Shown here piece by piece: positions 1-5,384 of a stretch of 5,384 bases of DNA. The notes under the pieces are model-generated. The model made no database searches and had not been told where the DNA came from. It saw only the letters and a list, made by a program, of their open reading frames with translations. The stretch lies in contig JAUWNO010000173.1 of NCBI GenBank assembly GCA_030612605.1, forward strand, positions 1 to 5,384. The letters are read 5' to 3'. Position 1 is the stretch's first letter; each line of letters starts with the position of its first letter. A program made the position numbers and the translations under genes. The stretch comes from Armatimonadota bacterium (lineage in GTDB: Bacteria; Cloacimonadota; Cloacimonadia; Cloacimonadales; TCS61).

Positions 1-2
1 AA

Positions 3-30
3 ATCCATTTTATCCGTGCACATCCGTGAG
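3..30 (+). repeat. Edge of an ATCCGTG short-period repeat array
   Basis: ATCCGTG occurs at 12 and 22, preceded by a degenerate ATCCA at 3, so the units start 9-10 bases apart. The stretch matches the array at 3783-3817 closely (both contain TTTTATCCGTGCA followed by ATCCGTG or ATCCGTA). It lies just downstream of the rpoD stop and probably continues past the left edge. The same short-period family therefore sits on both sides of the dnaG-rpoD pair. Its function is unknown. I see no hairpin here that would make it a terminator. Confidence 0.6.
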
Positions 31-39
31 CTAAAAAAA

Positions 40-1779
40 TCATTTAACATTGAAATTATCAATGAATTTCATCAGGATATTGCTTCTGGTTGGGTGCCTG
101 AGTTTTTTCAAAGCCTTATCTTCTATCTGTCGGATTCTTTCCCGCGTAACATTGAAGATATTTCCCACTTCTTCCAGAGTTCTGTGATAGCCGTCATCAA
201 TACCAAAACGCAGCCTGATTACTCTTTCTTCTCTGGAGGTTAAAGTTTTTAGAATTTCATCTATCTGTTTTTTCAATAAGGTTCTTTCCGCCATTCGTTC
301 TGGAGAGATTGTGCCTTTATCCTCGATAAAGTCACCCAAAAGACTGTCTTCGTCTTCATGACCAATAGGTTTATCCAAAGAAACAGGTTCTTTTGTTATG
401 GATAGAATGCTTTTAATTTTTTCTACAGGGATATCGAGTTTGGTGGCAATTTCTTCCGGATATGGTTCTCTGCCAAGAACTTGCAGAAGTTTTCTGCTTG
501 CTCTTTTCACTTTATTTATCGATTCGATCATATGAACCGGAATCCTGATTGTTCTTGCCTGGTCTGCGATTGCCCTGGTAATTGCCTGACGAATCCACCA
601 GGTGGCATAAGTACTGAATTTATAACCTTTCCTGTAATCGTATTTTTCTACTGCTCGCATTAAACCTGTATTGCCTTCCTGAATAAGATCCAGAAAATCC
701 AATCCGCGATTATTATAACGCTTGGCAATGCTGACAACTAAACGCACATTTGCTTCGATCATTTCATTTTTTGAACGCTCTTTCATTTTTTCACCGCGTT
801 CAACTTCTTTCAGCAGATCAACCATCTCTCCAGCTGTCATCTTGGTTTCCAGTTCTACACGACGGATTTTTCGACGAGCATTCTTGATTTTTCTCAGTGT
901 TTCGATGAACACATTCGGCTCGATTTTCGTATCTTTAAAAACCTGTTCAAAATCCTCAGGAGATTTATTTGCTTTTCTTCCATAAGTACAGATCTCATCA
1001 ATAGAAAATTTTCGGATTTTAGAAAGCTGTTTAATCGTTTTCTGACTATCTTTAATTCTATCAACCAGGCTTCTGATACGATAGACCATTCTTTTTAGAA
1101 GCTTGTCATTATAAGCAGTGCGGTCAAAAACAGCGATGATTTTTTTTCTTTTTTTATCTATGAATTTCTGGTCTAAAAGATGACCGTTTTCATCAAAATC
1201 GCTATTATCTAAGATTTCACCGATTTCTTCAAATTGAGTACATGTTTCATTAATAATCTGGGAAAGCTCATTTATCAATCTTGCTTCCTGAGATTTATCC
1301 ATCCAGGAACCGTATTCAATCTTAAAAATATGATCGATTTTTACTCGCTTTTCATTATAACGATAATAAAAATTTTCCATTTCCCGGAGCGTGCTGCCGG
1401 ACATAAAAACATATTTATTAATATACTTTTGACCGCTTTCGATTTTTTTGGCGATTCTCACTTCCCCTTCTCTATCTAAGAGTGGAACTCTTCCCATTTC
1501 ACCGAGATACATCCTGACCGGATCATCATAATACCTTTTATTTTTGAATTTTTTCGGTGCTTTTTTCTTAACAGATACTTTCTTTTTTGTAACTTTTTTA
1601 TGTGTTTCATCGATAAGCTCGATACCAGCTTCTACCAATCGTGAGATTATTTCATCGATTTTATCGAGATAAATCGGGCTGGTTGGCAAGATGTCATTGA
1701 TTTGTCTGAAAGTCAGTAGATCATTGTTTTTCTTTCCCAGCTCCACCAGTTTTGAAATACACTCATTATAACTTTTCAT
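40..1779 (-). CDS. rpoD: RNA polymerase primary sigma factor RpoD (sigma-70, group 1)
   Basis: This is the 579-residue housekeeping sigma factor, which binds core RNA polymerase and recognises -10 and -35 promoter elements. Domains in order: a region 1.1-like helical domain (about 1-58, with FRQINDILP); a lysine-rich linker (61-82); region 1.2 (about 86-116, DDPVRMYLGEMGRVPLL); a long non-conserved insert (about 117-335); region 2 (about 339-410), including core-binding DLIQEGNTGLMRAVEKYDY and the -10 reader YATWWIRQAI; region 3 (about 418-494); and region 4 (about 505-562), with the -35 helix-turn-helix TLEEVGNIFNVTRERIRQIE. Length and insert resemble proteobacterial RpoD (613 residues in E. 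coli), unlike the short Bacteroidota form. The ATG has a strong AAGGAG five bases upstream, which fixes the start. It follows dnaG by 9 bases and is probably co-transcribed and translationally coupled with it. Identification is essentially certain; being the primary rather than an alternative sigma is inferred from region 1.1, the insert and the dnaG linkage. Confidence 0.98.
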   Translation of the reverse strand: MKSYNECISKLVELGKKNNDLLTFRQINDILPTSPIYLDKIDEIISRLVEAGIELIDETHKKVTKKKVSVKKKAPKKFKNKRYYDDPVRMYLGEMGRVPLLDREGEVRIAKKIESGQKYINKYVFMSGSTLREMENFYYRYNEKRVKIDHIFKIEYGSWMDKSQEARLINELSQIINETCTQFEEIGEILDNSDFDENGHLLDQKFIDKKRKKIIAVFDRTAYNDKLLKRMVYRIRSLVDRIKDSQKTIKQLSKIRKFSIDEICTYGRKANKSPEDFEQVFKDTKIEPNVFIETLRKIKNARRKIRRVELETKMTAGEMVDLLKEVERGEKMKERSKNEMIEANVRLVVSIAKRYNNRGLDFLDLIQEGNTGLMRAVEKYDYRKGYKFSTYATWWIRQAITRAIADQARTIRIPVHMIESINKVKRASRKLLQVLGREPYPEEIATKLDIPVEKIKSILSITKEPVSLDKPIGHEDEDSLLGDFIEDKGTISPERMAERTLLKKQIDEILKTLTSREERVIRLRFGIDDGYHRTLEEVGNIFNVTRERIRQIEDKALKKLRHPTRSNILMKFIDNFNVK

Positions 1780-1784
1780 CTATT

Positions 1785-1790
1785 CTCCTT
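1785..1790 (-). promoter_or_regulatory. Ribosome binding site of rpoD, overlapping the dnaG stop
   Basis: On the minus strand AAGGAG lies 5 bases before the rpoD ATG, and its first two bases fall within the dnaG TAA stop (1789-1791). A ribosome finishing dnaG is therefore delivered directly to the rpoD start, the usual layout for translational coupling. It is much stronger than anything in front of dnaG. Confidence 0.85.
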
Positions 1791-3498
1791 AATAAAGGGT
1801 TTTTCTAACTACTTGTTTTCCCAAACCAATAATTTTCTTTTTGAGTTCTGCTTTTTTCAAAAAAAGCTCTTTGTTCTGAGAGTTATTCACGATCTGCTCA
1901 TTTATTGCTTGCAGGTCTTTTCGATATTTCCTGAGTTTTATGGCTTTGATTATTTCCTCATAAGAAATATTGGGAATATCTTCCATCAATATTTCAGCAA
2001 TCGTATTTTTCTCAATTTCGTCTTCTGTAATTTCAAGTAATGCCGATATCTGGTTGATATTCTCAATATGTTCAGATATTTTTTCATAAATATTTCTATA
2101 GATTTTAGATAAAAAATAATCCGATTCTATCTCTTTGGCAACTTTTTTATAATAACTTTTCTCATTCAGGATGATTTTTAATAAATCTCTCTCTTCTTCA
2201 TATTTGGGAATACTGATATTTTGCACGGTACTTTGTATTTGAAAACTGCGAGTCCTGATTTTTGAATAAATGGATTGTTCGGAGATAGTAAAGACATCTG
2301 CAATTTCTTTAACGAATAATTCCCGTGAAATCGGATCTTCCATTTCATTGAGAACTTCCACAAGCAGATTGATTTTTTCTCTTTTATTTAGATTCATTGA
2401 TTCATCGTCAAGCAGGAAGGTCGAAATTATTTTTGCTTCATCGATTCTTGTTTGAAATTCCTCTTTATCATAATTTATCAGAAAGCTGCCCGGGTCTTCT
2501 GTTTCAGGTAGAGTTATGATTCTGGCATTAAATCCTTTTTGGATTACATTTGATGCTGCTCTGGTTGCAGCTTTTCTACCTGCTGCATCTCCATCATAAA
2601 CCAGATAAAAATTCTGGGTATATCTGCTTACAAGACTGATTTGAGCATCCGTTAATGAGGTGCCGAGAGAAGCAACCGAATTCAAGAAACCATTCTCATA
2701 AAGCCGCAGAAAATCAGTGTAACCCTCTGAAATAAGAACAAAATCTTTTTTGGAAATTTCATATCTCGTCAGAAAGAGACCGTAAAGTTCATTTCCTTTT
2801 GTATAAATGTCTGTGGTTGGTGAATTTATGTATTTCCCGCCAGGTTGGTCATCCTGAAGAACTCTTCCTCCAAATGCTACAACTTTGCCAGTTATCGAAT
2901 GAATCGGAAACATCAGACGATTACGGAAAATATCATAAATTTCATTGTCTCTTTTCGAGAATAAACCGGTTTTTTCCAGTATCTTATTGTTGATATTATT
3001 TTTGATCAGAAAGTTCTTCAATCCTGCATAACTATCCAGAGAATATCCGATTTCGAACTTTTCAATTAAATTTGAAGAGAAACCTCTTTTCAGTAAATAT
3101 TCTTTTGCTGAAGTTCCATATTTTTGCAAATTATCATGGAAAAATTTCGAGGTTAATGCATAAATTTTGTAAATTAAATCTCTTTTGCTTTCATCTTTTT
3201 TAAAGGTTTTCGTCTCTGCAATGGTGATTCCAACTCTGGCTGCAAGTTTCTTCACTGCTTCCATAAATGAGATTTTCTCGTAATCACGCACAAAAGTAAT
3301 AGCATTTCCAGCAACTCCACAACCAAAACATTTGAAAATCTGTTTCTTCTCACTTACCACAAAAGATGGAGTTTTTTCATCATGAAATGGGCAGCGAGCT
3401 TTATAATTACTTCCGGATTTTTTTAGAGGGAAGTAACTGCTGATCACATCAACAATATTGTTGCTTTCTAATATTCTATCGATTTGAGTCTGTTCCAT
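1789..3498 (-). CDS. dnaG: DNA primase DnaG
   Basis: This 569-residue primase synthesises the RNA primers for leading- and lagging-strand replication and normally docks on the replicative helicase DnaB. Domains in order: a CHC2 zinc-binding domain (about 1-95) with ligands C36, H39, C57 and C60 in CPFH and CFGC; the N-terminal catalytic subdomain (about 105-250) with the basic stretch FRNRLMFPIH and GGRVL; the Toprim domain (about 252-340) with EGYTD (E258, D262) and DGDAAG (D302, D304); and a helical C-terminal region (about 435-569), expected to bind DnaB but poorly conserved. Length is normal for the family. The third Toprim motif reads EDPGS (334-338), where E. coli-type enzymes have DPD. 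The start is secure: an in-frame TAA lies 7-9 bases upstream and the N-terminus aligns with the family. The Shine-Dalgarno sequence is weak (AAAGAA at best), and a repeat begins within 7 bases of the ATG. rpoD follows after 9 bases. Confidence 0.98.
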   Translation of the reverse strand: MEQTQIDRILESNNIVDVISSYFPLKKSGSNYKARCPFHDEKTPSFVVSEKKQIFKCFGCGVAGNAITFVRDYEKISFMEAVKKLAARVGITIAETKTFKKDESKRDLIYKIYALTSKFFHDNLQKYGTSAKEYLLKRGFSSNLIEKFEIGYSLDSYAGLKNFLIKNNINNKILEKTGLFSKRDNEIYDIFRNRLMFPIHSITGKVVAFGGRVLQDDQPGGKYINSPTTDIYTKGNELYGLFLTRYEISKKDFVLISEGYTDFLRLYENGFLNSVASLGTSLTDAQISLVSRYTQNFYLVYDGDAAGRKAATRAASNVIQKGFNARIITLPETEDPGSFLINYDKEEFQTRIDEAKIISTFLLDDESMNLNKREKINLLVEVLNEMEDPISRELFVKEIADVFTISEQSIYSKIRTRSFQIQSTVQNISIPKYEEERDLLKIILNEKSYYKKVAKEIESDYFLSKIYRNIYEKISEHIENINQISALLEITEDEIEKNTIAEILMEDIPNISYEEIIKAIKLRKYRKDLQAINEQIVNNSQNKELFLKKAELKKKIIGLGKQVVRKTLY

Positions 3499-3504
3499 TT
3501 TTCT

Positions 3505-3537
3505 TTATCCACGAATTACACGAATTCACACGAATTA
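3505..3537 (-). repeat. CACGAATT array, copy A, next to the dnaG start
   Basis: CACGAATT starts at 3510, 3519 and 3529, spaced 9 and 10 bases, with TTATCC in front. On the minus strand this reads as successive AATTCGTG units ending in GGATAAAG just ahead of the dnaG ATG. It is nearly the same as copy B at 3651-3683, and the likeness extends leftward across the start-codon context (CCATTTT). It therefore supplies the immediate 5' leader of dnaG. Function is unknown. Confidence 0.75.
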
Positions 3538-3564
3538 AAATTTATTATTTCCAATTTTTTTGAA

Positions 3565-3604
3565 AACTTGAGTTAAGTTTGCTTTAGCAGACTTGACTTA
3601 AGTT
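3565..3604. repeat. Perfectly closed 18-bp stem inverted repeat with TTTA loop
   Basis: The arms are 3565-3582 and 3587-3604, around the four-base loop TTTA. Fifteen pairs are Watson-Crick. The other three would be G·U in plus-strand RNA, but A·C mismatches in the minus-strand RNA that carries the genes. The two arms are also near-direct repeats (ACTTGAGTTAAGTT and ACTTGACTTAAGTT differ by one base), because each arm is itself nearly palindromic. On the minus strand the hairpin is followed by only TTTTC, so it is a poor intrinsic terminator. It could be a REP-like palindrome, a protein-binding site or a leader structure of dnaG. Confidence 0.7.
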
Positions 3605-3628
3605 GTTTAACATTTGAACTTATTGAAA

Positions 3629-3649
3629 TTTTCCATTTTCCATTTTCTC
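3629..3649. repeat. TTTTCCA heptamer array
   Basis: Two perfect TTTTCCA heptamers (3629-3642) are followed by a third, degenerate unit, TTTTCTC. On the minus strand each unit contains ATGG. The array abuts copy B of the CACGAATT repeat and mimics the CCATTTTTC context of the dnaG start codon. The first of these ATGs opens only a 7-codon frame ending in TAA, so I do not call a gene. Confidence 0.5.
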
Positions 3650-3650
3650 T

Positions 3651-3683
3651 TTATCCACGAATTAACACGAATTACACAAATTA
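3651..3683 (-). repeat. CACGAATT array, copy B
   Basis: TTATCC is followed by CACGAATT at 3656, CACGAATT at 3666 and CACAAATT at 3675 (spacings 10 and 9). It is 33 bases long, like copy A, in the same orientation, and differs by small shifts and one substitution in the last unit. The flanking CCATTTTCTC on its left matches the dnaG start context beside copy A. The pair looks like a duplication 145 bases apart or two insertions of one dispersed repeat. Confidence 0.7.
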
Positions 3684-3704
3684 TTATTTAGTTTTTATTT
3701 ATTT

Positions 3705-3776
3705 GACAGGATTAACTGGATATACTGAATATTTACAATAATTTTATTTTTTCCTGTCAATCCTGTTTATCCTGTC
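3705..3776. repeat. Inverted pair of 9-base-period ACAGGAT / TCCTGT arrays
   Basis: The left half has ACAGGAT at 3706, ACTGGAT at 3715 and ACTGAAT at 3724, exactly 9 bases apart and increasingly degenerate. The right half has TCCTGT at 3752, 3761 and 3770, again 9 bases apart. The segments 3705-3722 and 3759-3776 pair at 15 of 18 positions around a 36-base AT-rich spacer. Both halves contain TTGACAGG, so a -35-like hexamer faces each way across the spacer. Confidence 0.65.
3732..3760 (-). promoter_or_regulatory. Candidate sigma-70 promoter for dnaG-rpoD
   Basis: On the minus strand a perfect TTGACA (3755-3760) is followed by a 17-base spacer and TGTAAA (3732-3737), a 4 of 6 match to TATAAT. 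Initiation would fall near 3725, giving a leader of about 225 bases that includes copy B, the hairpin and copy A. The -35 hexamer lies inside an ACAGGAT-type repeat, so the match may be incidental. It is the best candidate I see ahead of dnaG, but AT-rich sequence yields such matches easily. Confidence 0.35.
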
Positions 3777-3782
3777 TATTTT

Positions 3783-3817
3783 ATCCGTGCAAATCCGTAA
3801 TATCCGTGTCATCCGTG
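3783..3817 (+). repeat. ATCCGTG short-period repeat array
   Basis: ATCCGT begins at 3783, 3793, 3802 and 3811 (spacings 10, 9, 9); three of the four units read ATCCGTG and the second reads ATCCGTA. It joins the TCCTGT array on its left almost in phase. The first units nearly duplicate bases 9-28 downstream of rpoD, showing that the family is dispersed. It lies in the 3' flank of mutS2, with no gene reading on the plus strand. Confidence 0.7.
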
Positions 3818-3848
3818 TTCCCTTTTTTGCCACTGACATTCCATTTTA

Positions 3849-3869
3849 AATTTTTAATTTTTAATTTTT
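3849..3869. repeat. AATTTTT heptamer array across the mutS2 stop
   Basis: Three perfect AATTTTT units (3849-3855, 3856-3862, 3863-3869) cover the last two sense codons (Lys-Asn) and the TAA stop of mutS2. A perfect short tandem of this kind can gain or lose units by slippage. Such changes would affect only the non-coding tail or the final residues of the protein. Confidence 0.6.
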
Positions 3870-5384
3870 GATTGAAACCACAGTAACTCCATCTCCACCT
3901 GCTTCCGGAGGAGGTGAATAAAAATCATCAACTCTTTTGTTTCGACGCAGAAATTGTCTTACTTTGCTGCGTAATGCACCGGTTCCTTTCCCATGCACAA
4001 TTCTGATTTTTCCTAGACCTCCAACAATGGCGTCATCAATGAAAGATTCAATTACAGGTCGAGCTTCATCAAAAGTGAATCCTAAAATTTTTAATTCCAT
4101 TTTAATCTGTTTTTGAGGAATGCTTATTCTTTTTGATTTTTTGTTTTTTGATGCTGTTTTTGCCAGAAAAAGATTTCCTGGTTGAGTTGTATAAAAAATA
4201 CCACTCACATCTACTTTTATCATATCTTCGGAAATTCCCACGATTTCACCAATCGCTTCAAAATCTTTTATCCACACTGTCTGACCGATTAACGGCTCTT
4301 TAAGAGGAGTTCCTTTTACGAATGTTAAATTGCTTTCTTCAACACCAAAATTTCTATTTAATTTCGTCACTTTTTTCAATGAGTTTTCTAAAAGATTTTT
4401 CCTGCTTTTTTTTTCTGCTTTTTTGATGTTTTCAATTTCAAAGTTCAACTCTTTTTGAATAGAAGTTAAGAATTCTCTCGCATCTTGAAGAGATTTCTTT
4501 TTCAATTCTTTACTCTCTTTTTCCAGCTCATCGATTTTATTTTGATGTTCAGAGATTTTTTTGTTTAATAAACTTGTTTTCAATTGGAATTGATAATTTT
4601 GTCTTGATAATTCGATTTTCTCTTTTGATATTTTTTTCAGGATTTCTGTAAGTTCTACACTTTGATTTCCGGTAAGGTTTTTTGCTCTTTCTATCAAATC
4701 TTTATCCATTCCCAGTTTGGATGCAACTTCAATGGCAAAGCTGTTTCCTGGGAGACCCAGCTTAAATTGAAAGGTTGGAATATGCTTTTGGGGATCGAAC
4801 TGCATAGCAGCATTTATGCAGCTAAGGTTTTGTTCTGCAAAAATTTTCAGAGCAGTATAATGAGTGGTGATCACACCCAGAACATCTCTTTTTACTAATT
4901 TTTCTAGGATGGATTGAGCAAGAGCAGAACCTTGTTCAGGATCTGTCGAAGCTCCGATTTCATCGATAAGAACAAGTGAACTCGAATCACCTGAATTTAT
5001 CATTTCTTTAATGTTTTCGATGTGAGATGAGAAAGTACTCAATGCATTTTCCAAGGATTGATTATCTCCGATATCTGCAAAAATATTATTGAAAATTCCT
5101 ATTTTACTATCAGGTTTTGCTGGAATCGGCAAACCGGAAAGTGCCATCATAACGAGCAAGCCCACTGTTTTTAAGGTAACGGTTTTTCCACCTGTGTTTG
5201 GTCCTGAAATCAAAAGAAGTTTGAAATCCTTTCCTAATTCCAGATCAAATGGAATAACTTTTTCGATGTCCTGATAAGATTCGATCAGAAGCGGATGACG
5301 AGCTTCGATTAAACATAAAAAAGGTTCTTCCAGAATGATAGGTTTTTGAGAGTTATATCTGTTTGCCAATCTGGCAGATGCAAA
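3861..5384 (-). CDS. mutS2: MutS2 family ATPase with C-terminal Smr domain (5' end beyond window)
   Basis: The visible 507 residues are the C-terminal two thirds of MutS2 (usually near 780 residues), a DNA/ribosome-binding ATPase. In some bacteria it suppresses homologous recombination; in Bacillus subtilis it splits collided ribosomes. Domains, numbered from the edge: MutS-type ATPase (about 28-225) with Walker A GPNTGGKT (61-68), signature loop DIGDNQSLENALSTFSSH (104-121), Walker B LVLIDEIG (137-144) and TTHY (173-176); a charged coiled coil (about 240-345); a small KOW-like segment (about 366-409); and a Smr domain (about 429-507) with HGKGTGALR (464-472) and GGDGVTVV (496-503). The usual LDLRG motif opening Smr reads LKILG (431-435), lacking the acidic and basic residues. 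The frame stays open to the edge: the five residues before an in-frame TTG (5367-5369) read FASAR and continue the family pattern, so that TTG is not the start. No close downstream gene; the gap to dnaG is 362 bases. Confidence 0.96.
   Translation of the reverse strand, partial: FASARLANRYNSQKPIILEEPFLCLIEARHPLLIESYQDIEKVIPFDLELGKDFKLLLISGPNTGGKTVTLKTVGLLVMMALSGLPIPAKPDSKIGIFNNIFADIGDNQSLENALSTFSSHIENIKEMINSGDSSSLVLIDEIGASTDPEQGSALAQSILEKLVKRDVLGVITTHYTALKIFAEQNLSCINAAMQFDPQKHIPTFQFKLGLPGNSFAIEVASKLGMDKDLIERAKNLTGNQSVELTEILKKISKEKIELSRQNYQFQLKTSLLNKKISEHQNKIDELEKESKELKKKSLQDAREFLTSIQKELNFEIENIKKAEKKSRKNLLENSLKKVTKLNRNFGVEESNLTFVKGTPLKEPLIGQTVWIKDFEAIGEIVGISEDMIKVDVSGIFYTTQPGNLFLAKTASKNKKSKRISIPQKQIKMELKILGFTFDEARPVIESFIDDAIVGGLGKIRIVHGKGTGALRSKVRQFLRRNKRVDDFYSPPPEAGGDGVTVVSIKN

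Larger units (their letters stand above)
3499..3860. other. Intergenic region between mutS2 and dnaG, packed with short-period repeats
   Basis: These 362 bases contain no credible gene. From left to right they hold a CACGAATT array, an 18-bp stem hairpin, a TTTTCCA heptamer array, a second CACGAATT array, an inverted pair of 9-base-period ACAGGAT/TCCTGT arrays, an ATCCGTG array and an AATTTTT heptamer array. In gene orientation the region is both the 3' flank of mutS2 and the leader/promoter region of dnaG-rpoD. The outer arrays face each other: ATTCGTG reads on the minus strand at the left end and ATCCGTG on the plus strand at the right end. This gives the block a loosely palindromic plan, somewhat like a non-autonomous mobile element, but I can identify no target-site duplication. 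Confidence 0.7.

Noticed and set aside
1..39. Intrinsic terminator after rpoD
   Set aside because: A run of seven T follows the stop on the minus strand, but I find no stable hairpin in front of it. The rest is the ATCCGTG repeat.
722..985. Plus-strand open frames inside rpoD, dnaG and mutS2 (such as this one)
   Set aside because: They lie wholly or almost wholly opposite confidently identified genes, have low-complexity composition and no recognisable domain, so they are shadows of the coding strand.
3565..3604. Hairpin as the mutS2 transcription terminator
   Set aside because: It lies about 260 bases past the stop, has three A·C mismatches on the gene strand and is followed by only four T before a C, so support is weak.
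3629..3645. Small upstream gene starting at the minus-strand ATG within the TTTTCCA array
   Set aside because: The frame is only 7 codons before TAA, in low-complexity sequence with no clear ribosome binding site. It is mentioned only as a possible decoy or leader peptide.
3505..3823. CRISPR array
   Set aside because: The repeating cores are 6-8 bases long with 2-3-base gaps. There are no 25-40-base repeats with unique spacers and no cas genes.
5367..5369. TTG as the start codon of the mutS2 frame
   Set aside because: The reading frame stays open to the window edge and the residues before it (FASAR) continue the MutS2 pattern. The protein would also lack about 270 N-terminal residues, so the gene is simply cut by the window.

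Overview
The window is an AT-rich stretch of bacterial chromosome with three housekeeping genes, all on the minus strand. In transcription order they are mutS2 (its 5' end lies beyond the right edge), a 362-base intergenic region full of short repeats, dnaG (primase), and rpoD (primary sigma factor). No phage, transposase, CRISPR or RNA gene is visible.

Organism: the sigma factor has a region 1.1-like N-terminus and a long non-conserved insert between regions 1.2 and 2. This argues against Bacteroidota, whose primary sigma factors are short. The low GC content, the long RpoD, and the intergenic ATCCGTG, ATTCGTG and ACAGGATT repeats with 9-10-base periodicity suggest an uncultured lineage of the FCB type. 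Candidatus Cloacimonadota is my best guess. This is an inference of moderate to low confidence, because no marker gene for taxonomy was compared.

Layout: bases 1-39 hold the edge of an ATCCGTG repeat downstream of rpoD. Bases 40-1779 are rpoD and 1789-3498 are dnaG. The two are only 9 bases apart, and the rpoD ribosome binding site overlaps the dnaG stop codon, so they form a tight and probably translationally coupled operon. This is a reduced version of the macromolecular synthesis operon, with no rpsU directly ahead of dnaG. Bases 3499-3860 hold two near-identical CACGAATT arrays, an 18-bp stem hairpin, an inverted pair of ACAGGAT arrays carrying a plausible sigma-70 promoter, an ATCCGTG array and a heptamer array running into the mutS2 stop. 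Bases 3861-5384 are the C-terminal two thirds of mutS2.

Function: DnaG makes primers for replication, RpoD directs housekeeping transcription, and MutS2 acts in recombination control or rescue of collided ribosomes. The proteins are ordinary, apart from an apparent loss of the Smr-domain DxR residues in MutS2 and a DPD-to-DPG change in the DnaG Toprim domain. The least explained part is the intergenic repeat cluster: its left-hand array lies against the dnaG start codon, and the array together with the start-codon context recurs 145 bases upstream of the gene.
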